Positions 10,528 through 20,992 of a stretch of DNA of 64,000 nt are shown piece after piece (position 1 is the stretch's first letter; every line of letters starts with the position of its first letter). The notes under the pieces were generated by a model. It was not told the DNA's origin. It ran no database searches and was given only the letters and a program-made list of their open reading frames with translations. The position numbers and the translations under genes are program-made. This stretch comes from Caulobacter vibrioides (GTDB lineage: Bacteria > Pseudomonadota > Alphaproteobacteria > Caulobacterales > Caulobacteraceae), in the NCBI RefSeq assembly GCF_002310375.3, contig NZ_CP023315.3:2170001-2234000 (forward strand), read 5' to 3'.

Positions 10528-11141
10528 TCGGAGATCCCCTCACCCGGCTTGATCTGAACCAGCTCCATGCCGGTCTTGGGCGTGCGGGCGACTTGCTTGC
10601 CGATATCCTGGCGCTTGACGCCCGGCTTGTGGCGCAGGGTCAGGACGATGGCGCCGATCATGGCCACCAGCAGCACCAGGCCCGCCAGTTGGAAGAAGAA
10701 GACGTAGTCAGTGTAGAGCACGCGACCGATCGCTTCGGTGTTGGGAACCCCGCCCGGCGAAGCGTTCGGCAGGGCGTTCTTGGCGGCGGCGCCGTTCGTG
10801 GCCACGGCCGCGACGACCATGACCATCTCGATGGCGATCACCACGGCGATCAAGCCGCCGAACGGCAGGTACTGCACGAAGCCTTGACGAAGCTCGGCGA
10901 AGTCCACGTCCAACATCATGACGACGAAGAGGAACAGCACCGCGACCGCGCCGACATAGACGACGACCAGCAGCATCGCCAGGAACTCTGCGCCCAGAAG
11001 GACGAAGAGGCCGGCGGCCGAGAAGAAGGCGGTGATCAGGAAGAGCACCGAGTGCACCGGGTTGCGCGCCGACACGACGAGAAGACCCGCCGCTATGGTC
11101 ACGAAAGCCAGTAGATAAAATGCGATCGCCTGCACGGGCAT
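10524..11141 (-). CDS. nuoJ: NADH-quinone oxidoreductase subunit J
   Basis: About 205 residues with five transmembrane segments; [16 protein letters not shown] opens helix 1. The helix-3 region [17 protein letters not shown] includes the family's conserved pi-bulge segment. A linker of about 40 residues rich in Ala, Asn and Pro precedes the last helix. I chose the ATG at 11141, with AGGGG/AGGG upstream, over a longer in-frame start at 11177. Confidence 0.93.
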   Translation of the reverse strand: MPVQAIAFYLLAFVTIAAGLLVVSARNPVHSVLFLITAFFSAAGLFVLLGAEFLAMLLVVVYVGAVAVLFLFVVMMLDVDFAELRQGFVQYLPFGGLIAVVIAIEMVMVVAAVATNGAAAKNALPNASPGGVPNTEAIGRVLYTDYVFFFQLAGLVLLVAMIGAIVLTLRHKPGVKRQDIGKQVARTPKTGMELVQIKPGEGISE

Positions 11142-11223
11142 TGGCCCTGGGCTCCCCTGAAATCTTAAGTCCAACAACGGCGCGCCGCGTGACGCACCGC
11201 CTACCCCGGATTCGGCCCCGTCT

Positions 11224-11715
11224 TTAGCGGTACGGCGCGTCCAACTCCAGATTCTTCGCGATCAGGCGTTCCCAACGGTCGCCGTTATCGAGAAGACGTT
11301 CCTTGTCGTAGTAGAGCTCTTCGCGGGTCTCGGTCGCGAACTCGGTGTTCGGGCCCTCGACGATCGCGTCGACCGGGCACGCCTCCTGGCAGAGGCCGCA
11401 GTAGATGCACTTGACCATGTCGATGTCGTAGCGGGTCGTCCGGCGGCTGCCGTCCTCGCGCGGTTCGGCCTCGATGGTGATCGCCTGCGCCGGGCAGATG
11501 GCTTCGCAGAGCTTGCAGGCGATGCAACGCTCCTCACCGGAAGGATAGCGGCGCAGGGCGTGCTCGCCGCGGAAACGGGGCGACTGCGGATTGCGCTCGT
11601 TCGGATAGATCACGGTCTTCTTCGGTGCGACCATGTACTTCATGGCGAGGCCGAACGCGCCCGCGAAGTCCAGAAGGGCCGCGCCCTTGACCGCCTGAGT
11701 GATGCGCTGGAACAC
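11224..11715 (-). CDS. nuoI: NADH-quinone oxidoreductase subunit I
   Basis: 163 residues. It carries the two [4Fe-4S] clusters N6a and N6b in [12 protein letters not shown] and [12 protein letters not shown], relaying electrons from NuoG towards NuoB. The start is a GTG at 11715 with GGAG seven bases upstream, giving the family's usual length. The frame stays open further upstream but runs through the small lipoprotein gene and is not credible there. Confidence 0.95.
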   Translation of the reverse strand: MFQRITQAVKGAALLDFAGAFGLAMKYMVAPKKTVIYPNERNPQSPRFRGEHALRRYPSGEERCIACKLCEAICPAQAITIEAEPREDGSRRTTRYDIDMVKCIYCGLCQEACPVDAIVEGPNTEFATETREELYYDKERLLDNGDRWERLIAKNLELDAPYR

Positions 11716-11725
11716 CAGAGCTCTC

Positions 11726-11950
11726 CTAACACTTTTCCTTAGGGAGGGGACGGACGTCCCTACCCTGCTCTTTTTGCTGCCGTCGCAACGTCTGCTCGAG
11801 GACACACTTTTGGGTCTTGTCGTCAGCCTTGCGGCGCGCCTCGACCTTGTCCTCAAGCGTCCGCTCCGGCGGCCGCGGAATGCTTTCGCCCCAGGTCGAG
11901 CACCCAGCCAGAAGGCCGATCGCCGCGATCCCGAGAACGACCCGCCTCAT
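11726..11950 (-). CDS. small lipoprotein in the nuo operon
   Basis: A 74-residue protein beginning [19 protein letters not shown]: positive start, hydrophobic core and lipobox LAGC, so it should be exported and lipid-anchored at Cys17. The mature part is short, charged and predicted helical ([18 protein letters not shown]) and ends in a second Cys. Its ATG overlaps the end of the preceding small gene by 4 bp, and nuoI begins 10 bases after its stop. No family is recognised. It may be a Caulobacterales-specific passenger or an assembly factor; the sequence does not decide. Confidence 0.7.
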   Translation of the reverse strand: MRRVVLGIAAIGLLAGCSTWGESIPRPPERTLEDKVEARRKADDKTQKCVLEQTLRRQQKEQGRDVRPLPKEKC

Positions 11951-12186
11951 TTCCCGGTCCGGGGAATGACGCAGGTGTAGTTCGATAGCTGGACAGGGTC
12001 TCCCCCGTCCTGCTTGGCCCGGATGGTTCCACCCGAGGCCTTGCACTTGTCGCCCTCGCGCCGGAGATCGTCATAGCTGACGACGCCATCGCCCAGGGAA
12101 TAGGACCGATCCGGAGCCGACACCGCCTGGCAGGCCACCAGGGCGGCCCCGGCCAGGGTCAAGGCCAGGATCGCGGCCCGACGCAT
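11947..12186 (-). CDS. small lipoprotein, directly after nuoH
   Basis: A 79-residue protein beginning [20 protein letters not shown], a lipoprotein signal peptide with lipobox LVAC. The mature part has two further Cys residues (GDKCKASGG and NYTCVIP) that could form a disulfide in the periplasm. It resembles small periplasmic proteins of unknown role. Its ATG shares one base with the nuoH stop (TGATG), which indicates translational coupling inside the complex I operon. Confidence 0.7.
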   Translation of the reverse strand: MRRAAILALTLAGAALVACQAVSAPDRSYSLGDGVVSYDDLRREGDKCKASGGTIRAKQDGGDPVQLSNYTCVIPRTGK

Positions 12187-13256
12187 CAGGCCGCCGGACC
12201 GAACACGCGCCAGGCGGCGACCGCGGCGACCAGCACCAGCGACGTCGGCAGGAACACCTTCCAGCCCAGGCGCATCAGTTGGTCGTAGCGGTAGCGAGGC
12301 ACGATGGCCTTCGCCATGGCGAACATGAAGAACCAGAAACAGATCTTGGCGTAGAACACCAAGGCCAGGAAGAAATTGGCCGCGAACGGGTGCCAGCTGT
12401 TCAGGAAATCGGTCGGGAAACCGGGGTTCCAGCCGCCGAAGAACAGGACGCTGATCATCGCGCACATCAGAACGATGTTCGAATATTCGGCGACCATGAA
12501 CAGCAGGTAAGGCGTGGAGCTGTACTCGACCTGATAACCGGCAACGAGTTCGGATTCAGCTTCCGGCAGGTCGAAGGGCGGGCGGTTCGTCTCGGCCAGG
12601 GCCGAGATGTAGAACATGCCCATGGCCACGACCATGACCGGCAGCAGAACGAGGTTGTTCAGCCCGCCGCCGAAGACGTTCCAGTTCCAGATCCAACCCG
12701 TCTGCTTCTCGACAATGGTCGACAGGTTCATCGAACCCGCCAGCAGGATCACCGTGATGATGATCAGGCCTATCGACACTTCGTACGACACCATCTGAGC
12801 GGCCGAACGAAGGGCGCCCAGGAACGGGTACTTCGAGTTCGAAGCCCAACCGCCCATGATGATGCCGTAGACGCCCAACGAGCTCATCGCCAGCAGGTAG
12901 AGAATGCCGACATTGAGGTTCGAGACCACCCAGCCCGGCGCGAACGGCACCACGGCCCAACCGACGAAGGCCAGGATCAGGCTGATCAGCGGCGCCAGGA
13001 TAAACACGACCTTGTCGGCGCCGGCCGGGATCACGATCTCCTTCAGCACGAACTTGAAGAAGTCGGCGAAGGACTGCAGCAGGCCGAAGGGACCCACCAC
13101 GTTCGGGCCCTTGCGCATCTGAACGCCGGCCCAGATCTTGCGGTCGGCCAGCAGCAGGAACGCCAGGCTCAACAGCACCCAGATCACGACCAGCAGGATC
13201 CCGCCGGTGGTCAGAAGGGTCCAGGAGACGGCGGGGTTGGCGAAGAACGCTTGCAT
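12186..13256 (-). CDS. nuoH: NADH-quinone oxidoreductase subunit H
   Basis: 356 residues, eight transmembrane helices, the membrane subunit that lines the quinone chamber. Conserved pieces are [21 protein letters not shown] near residue 40, [23 protein letters not shown] and [13 protein letters not shown] near the end. Full length. It follows nuoG by four bases. Confidence 0.97.
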   Translation of the reverse strand: MQAFFANPAVSWTLLTTGGILLVVIWVLLSLAFLLLADRKIWAGVQMRKGPNVVGPFGLLQSFADFFKFVLKEIVIPAGADKVVFILAPLISLILAFVGWAVVPFAPGWVVSNLNVGILYLLAMSSLGVYGIIMGGWASNSKYPFLGALRSAAQMVSYEVSIGLIIITVILLAGSMNLSTIVEKQTGWIWNWNVFGGGLNNLVLLPVMVVAMGMFYISALAETNRPPFDLPEAESELVAGYQVEYSSTPYLLFMVAEYSNIVLMCAMISVLFFGGWNPGFPTDFLNSWHPFAANFFLALVFYAKICFWFFMFAMAKAIVPRYRYDQLMRLGWKVFLPTSLVLVAAVAAWRVFGPAA

Positions 13257-13260
13257 CGGC

Positions 13261-15321
13261 CTACTCCGCCGCGATCTTGGCGGCGCCCGAGGCCACGGCC
13301 GCGCACTCGGCCATGGTCACGCTGGCGCGCGCGATGGGGTTGGTCAGGTGGAAGGCCTTGACCGGGCTTTCGAACGGCGCGTCCGAGACCTCACCGTCAG
13401 CACCAAGAGCGCCGACGTCAAAGACCGTCGCCACCGAGCCCGGCGCGTAGTCGATCTGACCGAAGGTCGGGTGATCGGCGAAGAGCTTGGCGCGCAGCTG
13501 GTCCAGGCTGTCGTACGGCAGCTTGTGGCCCAGAACTTCGGACAGCGCCCGCAGGATCGACCAGTCTTCCTTGGCCTCGCCCTTCGGGAACACGGCGCGG
13601 CGGCCCATCTGCACGCGGCCTTCCATGTTCACATAGAGGCCGTTCTTTTCGGTGTAGGCCGCGCCCGGCAGGATCACGTCCGCCTTGTGGGCGCCGTTGT
13701 CGCCGTGGGTGCCGAGATAGATCTTGAAGGCGTCCGACGCGGCGGCTTCGCACTCGTCGGCGCCCAGCAGGAACAGCACGTCCAGCGCGCCCGGCTTCAG
13801 CATATCGCCGGTCGACAACGCGCCTTCGGCCGGGACGAAGCCCATGTCGAGGCCCGCAACGCGCGCGGCGGCGGTGTGCAGCACGTTCCAGCCGTTCCAA
13901 CCTTCGCGGACGACCTTCATCGTCTTGGCGAGGCCGGCGGCGGCCTTGAGGATCGCCGCGCCATCAGCCCGCGCCAGAGCGCCCTGGCCGATAATGATGG
14001 CCGGACGTTCGGCGGCCTTGAAGGCCGCGACAAAGTCGCTCTTGCTCTTGGCCAGGCCCGACAGCGTCTTGGCGCCCGCGCCGAGATAGTCGTAGCCGAA
14101 GGTCAGGTCGGCCTGCTCGCCGATCACGCCAAAGCGGGTTTTGCCGGCGATCCACTGCTTGCGGAAGCGGCTGTTGAGCACCGGGGCCTCGAGGCGCGGA
14201 TTGGCGCCGACGAACAGCACCACATCGGCGTTCTCGATGCCGGCGATCGTCGCGTTGAACAGCCAGCCTTCGCGCGGACCCGCGCCCAGGGCCGAACCGT
14301 CCTGACGGCTGTCGAGGTTCTTCACGCCCAGGGCGGTGAAGAGGTCCTTCGTCGCCTTCAGGCTCTCGGCGTCCTGCAGGTCGCCGGCGATCACGCCCAT
14401 GCGCTCCGGCGCGGTCGCCTTGACCTTGGCGGCGATGGCCGCAAAGGCCTCGGCCCAGGTGGCCGGCTTCAGCTGGCCGCCGACGCGAACATACGGGCGG
14501 TCAAGACGCTGACGGCCCAGACCGTCGACCGCATAGCGGGTCTTGTCCGAGATCCATTCCTCGTTGACCTCGTCGTTGATGCGCGGAAGCACCCGCAGCA
14601 CCGCCGCGCCACGCGCGTCGACGCGGATCGACGAGCCCAGGGCGTCCATGACGTCGACGCTCTCGGTCTTCTTCAGTTCCCACGGCCGGGCTTCGAAGGC
14701 GTAGGGCTTGGAGGTCAGGGCGCCGACCGGGCACAGGTCGATCACATTGGCGCTGAGCTCCGACGTCACCGCCGCGCCCAGATAGGTCGTGATTTCAACG
14801 TCTTCGCCGCGCGAGATCAGGCCGATCTCCGGCGAGCCGGCGACCTCGGTGATGAAGCGGACGCAGCGCGTGCACTGGATGCAGCGCGTCATCACGGTCT
14901 TGATCAGCGGGCCCATCGACTTCTCTTCGACGGCGCGCTTGTTCTCTTCGTAACGGCTGTCGTCACGGCCGTAGCCAACCGCCTGGTCCTGCAGGTCGCA
15001 CTCGCCGCCCTGGTCGCAGATCGGGCAGTCCAGCGGGTGGTTGATGAGCAGGAACTCCATCACCCCTTCGCGAGCCTTCTTGACCATCGGAGTCTTGGTG
15101 AAGATCTCCTGGCCCTCAGCGGCCGGCAGGGCGCACGAGGCCTGCGGCTTCGGCGGGCCGGGCTTCACCTCAACGAGGCACATCCGGCAGTTGCCGGCGA
15201 TGGACAGGCGTTCGTGATAGCAGAAGCGCGGGATCTCTTCCCCGGCCAGCTCCGCAACCTGCAGAACCGTCATGCCGGGCTCGAACTCGACCTCGACGCC
15301 ATTGACCTTGGCGATTGCCAT
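13261..15321 (-). CDS. nuoG: NADH-quinone oxidoreductase subunit G
   Basis: A 686-residue, 75-kDa-type subunit. N-terminal [2Fe-2S] cluster: Cys34, Cys45, Cys48 and Cys63. Then the [17 protein letters not shown] and RCIQCTRC cluster motifs and [13 protein letters not shown]. The remainder is a molybdopterin-oxidoreductase-like domain without a cofactor. Five bases separate it from nuoF. It carries electrons from NuoF/E to NuoI. Confidence 0.97.
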   Translation of the reverse strand: MAIAKVNGVEVEFEPGMTVLQVAELAGEEIPRFCYHERLSIAGNCRMCLVEVKPGPPKPQASCALPAAEGQEIFTKTPMVKKAREGVMEFLLINHPLDCPICDQGGECDLQDQAVGYGRDDSRYEENKRAVEEKSMGPLIKTVMTRCIQCTRCVRFITEVAGSPEIGLISRGEDVEITTYLGAAVTSELSANVIDLCPVGALTSKPYAFEARPWELKKTESVDVMDALGSSIRVDARGAAVLRVLPRINDEVNEEWISDKTRYAVDGLGRQRLDRPYVRVGGQLKPATWAEAFAAIAAKVKATAPERMGVIAGDLQDAESLKATKDLFTALGVKNLDSRQDGSALGAGPREGWLFNATIAGIENADVVLFVGANPRLEAPVLNSRFRKQWIAGKTRFGVIGEQADLTFGYDYLGAGAKTLSGLAKSKSDFVAAFKAAERPAIIIGQGALARADGAAILKAAAGLAKTMKVVREGWNGWNVLHTAAARVAGLDMGFVPAEGALSTGDMLKPGALDVLFLLGADECEAAASDAFKIYLGTHGDNGAHKADVILPGAAYTEKNGLYVNMEGRVQMGRRAVFPKGEAKEDWSILRALSEVLGHKLPYDSLDQLRAKLFADHPTFGQIDYAPGSVATVFDVGALGADGEVSDAPFESPVKAFHLTNPIARASVTMAECAAVASGAAKIAAE

Positions 15322-15326
15322 TCTAG

Positions 15327-16646
15327 TTACTCCGCCGCGATCAGCTTGGCGCCCTGCACGTGCAGGCGACCGCTACGATAAGAAGCGATCCGCTCCTCCA
15401 CCTCATGGCGGAAGTGGCGGAACAGACCCTGGATCGGCCAGGCGGCCGCGTCGCCCAGGGCGCAGATGGTGTGACCCTCGACCTGGGTCGTCACGTCCAG
15501 CAGCGTGTCGATCTCTTTGGGATCGGCCTCGCCGGTGACCATGCGTTCCATGACGCGCCACATCCAGCCGGTGCCTTCACGGCACGGCGTGCACTGGCCG
15601 CAGCTCTCGTGCTTGTAGAAGTACGACAGGCGGGCGATGGCGCGAACAAGGTCGGTGTCCTTGTCCATGACGATGACGGCGGCGGTGCCCAGGCCCGACT
15701 TCAGGTTCCGCAGGGCGTCGAAGTCCATCGGGAGGTCTTCGCACTGCTCGGCGGGGATCATCGGCACCGACGAACCGCCCGGAATGACGGCCTTCAGGTT
15801 GCCCCAGCCGCCCCGGATGCCGCCGCAGTGGTCCTCGACCAGTTGGCGGAATGGGATGCTCATCGCCTCTTCGACGTTGCAGGGCAGATTCACGTGGCCC
15901 GAGACGCAGAAGAGCTTGGTGCCGGCGTTGTTCGGACGGCCAAAGCCGGCGAACCAGGCTGCGCCGCGACGCAGGATCGTACCCGCAACGGCGATCGATT
16001 CCACGTTGTTGACCGTGGTCGGCATGCCGTAGAGGCCCGCGCCGGCCGGGAACGGCGGCTTCAGGCGCGGCTGGCCCTTCTTGCCTTCCAGGCTTTCCAG
16101 CAGGGCCGTCTCTTCGCCGCAGATATAGGCGCCGGCGCCGTGGTGGACGTAGATGTCGAAGTCCCAGCCGTGGACATTATTCTTGCCGACCAGCTTGGCC
16201 TCGTAGGCCTGCTTGATCGCCGCTTCCAGGCGCTCGCGCTCGAAGACGTACTCGCCGCGGATGTAGATGTAGCAGGCGTGAGCCAGCATCGCGCGCGAAG
16301 CGATCAGGCAGCCCTCGATCAGGAGGTGCGGGTCATGCCGCATGATCTCCCGGTCCTTGCAGGTGCCCGGCTCGGATTCGTCGGCGTTGACGACCAGGTA
16401 GTGAGGACGACCGTCCTTCACTTCCTTGGGCATGAACGACCACTTCAGGCCGGTCGAGAAACCCGCGCCGCCCCGACCGCGCAGGCCGGAGTTCTTCATG
16501 TTCTCGATGATCCAGTCGCGCCCGGCGTCCAGGATGTCCTTGGTGCCATTCCAGCAGCCGCGCTTCTTCGCGCCCTCAAGGCCCCAGTCGTGGAGACCGT
16601 AGAGGTTCGTGAAGATGCGGTCCTTGTCTTCGAGGATACCGACCAT
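15327..16646 (-). CDS. nuoF: NADH-quinone oxidoreductase subunit F
   Basis: A 439-residue, 51-kDa-type subunit that oxidises NADH. The FMN/NADH-binding glycine loop [10 protein letters not shown] is at about residues 57-66. [17 protein letters not shown] follows, and the N3 [4Fe-4S] cluster is in [12 protein letters not shown] (about residue 350) with a later Cys in [13 protein letters not shown]. Normal length. Two small membrane protein genes separate it from nuoE upstream. Confidence 0.97.
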   Translation of the reverse strand: MVGILEDKDRIFTNLYGLHDWGLEGAKKRGCWNGTKDILDAGRDWIIENMKNSGLRGRGGAGFSTGLKWSFMPKEVKDGRPHYLVVNADESEPGTCKDREIMRHDPHLLIEGCLIASRAMLAHACYIYIRGEYVFERERLEAAIKQAYEAKLVGKNNVHGWDFDIYVHHGAGAYICGEETALLESLEGKKGQPRLKPPFPAGAGLYGMPTTVNNVESIAVAGTILRRGAAWFAGFGRPNNAGTKLFCVSGHVNLPCNVEEAMSIPFRQLVEDHCGGIRGGWGNLKAVIPGGSSVPMIPAEQCEDLPMDFDALRNLKSGLGTAAVIVMDKDTDLVRAIARLSYFYKHESCGQCTPCREGTGWMWRVMERMVTGEADPKEIDTLLDVTTQVEGHTICALGDAAAWPIQGLFRHFRHEVEERIASYRSGRLHVQGAKLIAAE

Positions 16647-16649
16647 GAC

Positions 16650-16916
16650 TCAGCTTTGCGGATCGAATGGATGGGCGCGCACATAGCGCGTCCGACGAAT
16701 GATGACATAGGCGAAAAGCGACCAACCCGCGCCAATGATGGCGAGGCCGGCCACAACCGCCCAGAACGGCGCGCCTTCGACGACACGACCCCAGACCAGA
16801 AGGATCGCGCCCAGCAGGCACGCCACGAAGCCGAAGCCCCGTTCGCGACGATGCAGACCCCGGATGGTGTCGGCATACGCCGCCTTGCGGCTGTTGAGGT
16901 CGCTGTCGTCGATCAT
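16650..16916 (-). CDS. small two-helix membrane protein between nuoE and nuoF
   Basis: About 88 residues starting MIDDSDLNSRKAAYADTI. A charged N-terminal segment (RGLHRRERG) is followed by two hydrophobic helices (FVACLLGAILLVWG; FWAVVAGLAIIGAGWSLFAYV) and a basic tail. I recognise no family. The ATG overlaps the preceding small gene by four bases and nuoF starts three bases after the stop, so it is translated with the complex. It may be an accessory subunit or assembly protein, or simply a passenger. Confidence 0.7.
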   Translation of the reverse strand: MIDDSDLNSRKAAYADTIRGLHRRERGFGFVACLLGAILLVWGRVVEGAPFWAVVAGLAIIGAGWSLFAYVIIRRTRYVRAHPFDPQS

Positions 16917-17137
16917 GACGAAGCGCCCTCCCCCTTGGTCGCGCGCATCCAGCCCAGGATGAACCAGATGTGCGAACCCAGGCCCGCGACGATGGCGCCC
17001 AGGAAGACCAGCCGCAGCCAGTCGATCCGCAGCGACACCGCGCCATAGATCGCGACGCCGGCCAGCACGAAGCACACCGCGTTGATGACGAGCATCGCGG
17101 TGAGGCGCTTCTTCTGGAGGGCGGCGTCAGCGGTCAT
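16913..17137 (-). CDS. small two-helix membrane protein after nuoE
   Basis: 74 residues: a short polar start, helix 1 (MLVINAVCFVLAGVAIYGAV), helix 2 (LVFLGAIVAGLGSHIWFILG) and a small Lys/Gly-rich tail. It starts one base after the nuoE stop codon and overlaps the next small gene by four bases. No family recognised. Tight packing suggests co-expression with complex I. Confidence 0.7.
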   Translation of the reverse strand: MTADAALQKKRLTAMLVINAVCFVLAGVAIYGAVSLRIDWLRLVFLGAIVAGLGSHIWFILGWMRATKGEGASS

Positions 17138-17138
17138 G

Positions 17139-17825
17139 TTAGGCGGCGGGCTCCGACTTCGGAGCCTTCTTGGGCTTTTCGGGCAGGTTCGGGATCTTGA
17201 TCTTCTTGGCGTACGAGCCGTCGTACAGCTTCGGATCGGTCAGGGTGTGGATCGCGCCCCTCGGCTCCGAAGCGCCACGGCCCTCATAGCTGCCCGGCTG
17301 CGGCGCCTTGCCGGCGGCGAAGTCGTCGAGGATCTTGGCCAGGCTCTCCGGCGTCAGGTCCTCGTAGTAGTAGTCGTTGATCGCGGCCATCGGCGCGTTG
17401 CAGCAGGCGCCCAGGCACTCGACCTCTTCCCAGCTGAACTTGCCGTCGGCCGAGACGTGGTGGGCCGGACCGATCTTGTCCTCCAGCACCTTGCGCAGGT
17501 CGAGCGCGCCGCGCAGCTGGCAGGGCGTGGTGCCGCACAGCTGGACGAAGGCGACCTTGCCGACCGGCTGCAGCTGGAACATCACGTAGAAGGTCGCGAC
17601 CTCCAGAACGCGGATGACCGGCATCTCGAGCTGCTTGGCGATCTCCTGGATCGCCGGCTCGGAGATCCAGCCCTCCTGCTTCTGGGCCAGCCACAGCATG
17701 GGGATCACGGCCGATTGCTTGCGCTCGGCGGGATACTTGGCTTTCCACCAATCGGCCTTGGCCTGGCTTTCCTTCAAAAAGGCGAAGCTGGCGGGCTGTT
17801 CTTTAGCGAGACGGCGAACGCTCAT
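17139..17825 (-). CDS. nuoE: NADH-quinone oxidoreductase subunit E
   Basis: A 228-residue, 24-kDa-type subunit with a thioredoxin-like fold. It binds the off-path [2Fe-2S] cluster N1a through the Cys of CGTTPC (about residue 100) and CLGACCNAP (about residue 138). The N-terminal half holds EGWISEPAIQEIAKQLEM. A Lys/Pro-rich tail (PEKPKKAPKSEPAA) extends past the usual end, as seen in other alphaproteobacteria. The ATG overlaps the NTF2-like gene by four bases. Confidence 0.96.
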   Translation of the reverse strand: MSVRRLAKEQPASFAFLKESQAKADWWKAKYPAERKQSAVIPMLWLAQKQEGWISEPAIQEIAKQLEMPVIRVLEVATFYVMFQLQPVGKVAFVQLCGTTPCQLRGALDLRKVLEDKIGPAHHVSADGKFSWEEVECLGACCNAPMAAINDYYYEDLTPESLAKILDDFAAGKAPQPGSYEGRGASEPRGAIHTLTDPKLYDGSYAKKIKIPNLPEKPKKAPKSEPAA

Positions 17826-18154
17826 CGTGCGAAATCCACGCGGGCGATCTTGTCGCCCTTGAAGGTGTAGATGGCGGCGACCTGGAACGGCGCATCGCCG
17901 TTGCCGCGGTCGACATGCTCGTGATCGATCACATTGGATCCGACCACGATGCGGTTCAGTAGCTTCGCCTGGTTCTTGGGAAACTCGGCGAAGGTCTTGG
18001 CGTAAAAGGCGCGATAGGCCTCGATGCCCGTGCGCGCGACGTCACCGTTCAGCCCCGCGACGACCACGTCGTCGGAGAAGTGGGCGCAGTGCGCGTCCAG
18101 ATCCTGGGCGTTGTAGGCGTCGAGCTGCGCCTGGGCGATATCGGCCAGGCTCAA
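17822..18154 (-). CDS. NTF2-like (SnoaL/steroid isomerase-type) small protein between nuoD and nuoE
   Basis: 110 residues. The pattern [20 protein letters not shown] near the N-terminus, then [18 protein letters not shown], and the C-terminal sheet [19 protein letters not shown] fit the NTF2-like cone fold (nuclear transport factor 2 family). The ligand or reaction is unknown. It overlaps nuoD and nuoE by four bases at each end, so it lies fully inside the operon's coupled translation run. Confidence 0.8.
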   Translation of the reverse strand: MSLADIAQAQLDAYNAQDLDAHCAHFSDDVVVAGLNGDVARTGIEAYRAFYAKTFAEFPKNQAKLLNRIVVGSNVIDHEHVDRGNGDAPFQVAAIYTFKGDKIARVDFAR

Positions 18155-19401
18155 CGGTCGATCTCCCCGAACACGATGTCCAGCGAGCCCAGGATGGCCG
18201 ACACGTCAGCCAGCTGGTGGCCACGGTTCATCCAGTCCATGGCCGCCAGGTGCGGGAAGCCCGGCGCGCGGATCTTGCAGCGATACGGCTTGTTGGTGCC
18301 GTCGGAGACGACGAACACGCCAAACTCGCCCTTCGGCGCCTCGACGCAGGCATAGACTTCACCGACCGGGGTCTTGAAGCCTTCGGTGTAGAGCTTGAAG
18401 TGGTGGATGAGCGCTTCCATCGAGCGCTTCATCTCGGCGCGGCGCGGCGGCGAGACCTTGTTGTCTTCCGACAGCACAGGGCCGTGCGTCTTGCGCAGCA
18501 TCTCGCAGGCCTGGCGGATGATCTTGGTCGACTCGCGCATCTCCTGCATGCGGCAGAGATAGCGATCGTAGCAGTCGCCGTTCTTGCCCAGCGGGATGTC
18601 GAACTCGAAGTCGTTGTAGTTCTCGTAGGGCTGGCTGCGGCGCAGATCCCAGGCGATGCCCGAACCGCGCACCATCACGCCCGAGAAACCCCAGCTGATC
18701 GCCTCTTCCTTGCTCACCACGCCGATATCGACGTTGCGCTGCTTGAAGATGCGGTTGTCGGTGATCAGACCTTCGATGTCGTCGCAGATCTTCGGGAAGG
18801 CCTTGGCCCAGGTGTCGATGTCCTCGACCAGCTCCGGCGGCAGGTCCTGGTGGACGCCGCCCGGACGGAAGTAGTTGGAGTGCAGGCGAGCGCCGCAAGC
18901 GCGCTCGTAGAACACCATCAGCTTCTCGCGCTCCTCAAAGCCCCAGAGCGGCGGCGTCAGGGCGCCGACGTCCATGGCCTGGGTCGTCACGTTCAGCAGG
19001 TGGTTCAGGATCCGGCCGATTTCCGAGTAGAGCACCCGGATGATCTGGCCGCGGATCGGCACTTCGACGCCGAGCAGCTTCTCGATGGCCAGGCAGAAGG
19101 CGTGTTCCTGGTTCATCGGCGCCACGTAGTCGAGGCGGTCGAAGTAGGGAATATTCTGCAGGTAGGTCCGCGCTTCCATCAGCTTCTCGGTGCCGCGATG
19201 CAGCAGGCCGATGTGCGGATCGACGCGTTCGACGATTTCGCCGTCCAGCTCCAGCACCAGGCGCAGCACGCCGTGCGCGGCCGGGTGTTGCGGGCCGAAG
19301 TTGATGTTGAACTTGCGAACAGGCGTTTCCGGAACGGCCGGAACCGCGGATTCGTCTCGGACAAGTTCAGTCGCCGCGACGGGCGATGGCGTTCCGGTCA
19401 T
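18151..19401 (-). CDS. nuoD: NADH-quinone oxidoreductase subunit D
   Basis: A 416-residue, 49-kDa-type subunit that forms the quinone site with NuoB and descends from NiFe hydrogenase large subunits. Key pieces: [20 protein letters not shown] (HxxxH of the quinone pocket), [29 protein letters not shown] and the C-terminus ending [11 protein letters not shown]. An N-terminal extension of about 25 residues precedes the core. Full length. Confidence 0.97.
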   Translation of the reverse strand: MTGTPSPVAATELVRDESAVPAVPETPVRKFNINFGPQHPAAHGVLRLVLELDGEIVERVDPHIGLLHRGTEKLMEARTYLQNIPYFDRLDYVAPMNQEHAFCLAIEKLLGVEVPIRGQIIRVLYSEIGRILNHLLNVTTQAMDVGALTPPLWGFEEREKLMVFYERACGARLHSNYFRPGGVHQDLPPELVEDIDTWAKAFPKICDDIEGLITDNRIFKQRNVDIGVVSKEEAISWGFSGVMVRGSGIAWDLRRSQPYENYNDFEFDIPLGKNGDCYDRYLCRMQEMRESTKIIRQACEMLRKTHGPVLSEDNKVSPPRRAEMKRSMEALIHHFKLYTEGFKTPVGEVYACVEAPKGEFGVFVVSDGTNKPYRCKIRAPGFPHLAAMDWMNRGHQLADVSAILGSLDIVFGEIDR

Positions 19402-19403
19402 GA

Positions 19404-19799
19404 CTATGGACCTTCGTTACGCTGTTCGATGCTGAGCGAGACGATCAGTCCCGCGATCAGCAGGACGACGCCCAGCAAGGTGATGATGGTGGTCGCGACG
19501 TCCCAGCTTTGGGAAATCGCGGCCTGAGACAATGGCAAGGCCAGCAAGACTGAGGCGGCCCCCAGCAGCGCGCTGCGCAGCTCGGCCACTTCCATCCGCC
19601 GGATGCTGGCCCCGATGGCCAGCGTGATCACCGAGATCATGATCGCGACGCCCAGCGACTTGTTCTGATCCGCCGAGATCGTCGGCGCCTTCGTGAACCA
19701 CCCCGTCAGCCGCATCCCGATGGTCATCAGGAACGCGGTTGAAAAGGCGACCAAGAAGAACGCTGTGGCGGAACGGAACGAAGGCCGTCGCAAACCCAT
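19404..19799 (-). CDS. small four-helix membrane protein between nuoC and nuoD
   Basis: 131 residues with about four hydrophobic segments ([72 protein letters not shown]) and a short charged C-terminus. No family recognised. The ATG lies 21 bases after the nuoC stop and the stop is two bases before nuoD. It has the base composition of its neighbours, so it is native to this operon lineage. Confidence 0.68.
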   Translation of the reverse strand: MGLRRPSFRSATAFFLVAFSTAFLMTIGMRLTGWFTKAPTISADQNKSLGVAIMISVITLAIGASIRRMEVAELRSALLGAASVLLALPLSQAAISQSWDVATTIITLLGVVLLIAGLIVSLSIEQRNEGP

Positions 19800-19820
19800 G
19801 AGTCGGCATCCCCTTGCTCG

Positions 19821-20414
19821 CTATTGCGCCTTCTCGTCACCGGGGAGCGCGTACTTGGCGCCTTCCCAGGGCGAGAGGAAATCGAACGCACGGAACTCGG
19901 TAATCTTCACAGGTTCATAGACGACGCGCTTGAGCTCATCGTCGTAGCGCACTTCCACATAGCCCGTCATCGGGAAGTCTTTCCGGAGCGGGTGACCGTG
20001 GAAACCGTAGTCGGTCAGGATTCGACGCAGGTCGGGGTGACCGTCGAAGAAAATGCCGTACATGTCGAACGCTTCGCGCTCGAACCAGTCCGCCACCGGG
20101 AAAACCGGCGTGATGCTGGGGACGGGCGTATCCTCATCGGTCGAGACCTTGAGGCGGACACGGTGGTTCTTCACTAGCGACAGCAGGTGATAGACCACGT
20201 CGAAACGCGCGGCCCGCTCCGGATAGTCGACACCCGTCAGGTCGATCAACTGATGGAAACGGCAGGCCGCGTCGTCACGCAGGAACGTCAGCGTTTCGAT
20301 GACCGACGCCGCGCGCGCGACGATGGTCAGTTCACCGAATGCGACAGAATGTCCCAGCACGCCCGGAGCGCGGGCGACGATGTCCTGACCGAAAAGTTCC
20401 AGGGCTTGGCTCAT
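19821..20414 (-). CDS. nuoC: NADH-quinone oxidoreductase subunit C
   Basis: About 197 residues, the 30-kDa-type peripheral arm subunit. The family signature is in the [20 protein letters not shown] region (about residues 115-135), followed by [20 protein letters not shown] start it at ATG 20414, which overlaps the nuoB stop by four bases; the open frame further upstream is inside nuoB. The C-terminal tail [12 protein letters not shown] is usual. Confidence 0.95.
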   Translation of the reverse strand: MSQALELFGQDIVARAPGVLGHSVAFGELTIVARAASVIETLTFLRDDAACRFHQLIDLTGVDYPERAARFDVVYHLLSLVKNHRVRLKVSTDEDTPVPSITPVFPVADWFEREAFDMYGIFFDGHPDLRRILTDYGFHGHPLRKDFPMTGYVEVRYDDELKRVVYEPVKITEFRAFDFLSPWEGAKYALPGDEKAQ

Positions 20415-20992
20415 CGCTCGATCGTCCCCGTCCGGCGAATCTTCTTCTGCAGCTGCAGCACGCCATAGACCAGGGCCTCGGCGGTCGGCGGGCAGCCCGG
20501 CACATAGATGTCGACCGGCACGACGCGGTCGCAACCGCGCACGACGCTGTAGCTGTAATAGTAGTAGCCGCCGCCATTGGCGCAGCTGCCCATCGAGATC
20601 ACGTAGCGCGGCTCAGGCATCTGGTCGTAGACCTTGCGCAGAGCCGGGGCCATCTTGTTGGTCAGCGTGCCGGCGACGATCATCACGTCCGACTGACGCG
20701 GGCTGGCGCGCGGCGCGAAGCCGTAGCGCTCCAGATCGTAACGCGGCATCGAGGCCTGCATCATCTCGACGGCGCAGCAGGCCAGACCGAACGTCATCCA
20801 CATGAGCGAGCCGGTGCGCGCCCAGGTGATCAGGTCATCCGCAGCGGCGGTGATGAAGCCCTTGTCGGCCAGTTGCTGCGACACGCCGTCGAAGAACGGG
20901 CCGTGCAGCTTGGGGTCATAGCCCTCGACCGTCGAGCGGCCGGCGGACAACGCCGGGACCGGGGACGAGTTGGCGGGAACGATCACTCCCAT
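20411..20992 (-). CDS. nuoB: NADH-quinone oxidoreductase subunit B
   Basis: About 193 residues, binding the terminal [4Fe-4S] cluster N2. Its ligands are the tandem Cys in [12 protein letters not shown], the Cys in [13 protein letters not shown] and the Cys in [14 protein letters not shown]. The ATG at 20992 overlaps the nuoA end by 10 bases. An upstream in-frame ATG at 21013 would overlap by 31 bases and is less likely. It pairs with NuoD around the quinone site. Confidence 0.95.
   Translation of the reverse strand: MGVIVPANSSPVPALSAGRSTVEGYDPKLHGPFFDGVSQQLADKGFITAAADDLITWARTGSLMWMTFGLACCAVEMMQASMPRYDLERYGFAPRASPRQSDVMIVAGTLTNKMAPALRKVYDQMPEPRYVISMGSCANGGGYYYYSYSVVRGCDRVVPVDIYVPGCPPTAEALVYGVLQLQKKIRRTGTIER

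Noticed and set aside
13138..15381. A 747-codon frame antisense to nuoG
   Set aside because: Shadow of nuoG; low-complexity Arg/Ala/His/Gln composition.
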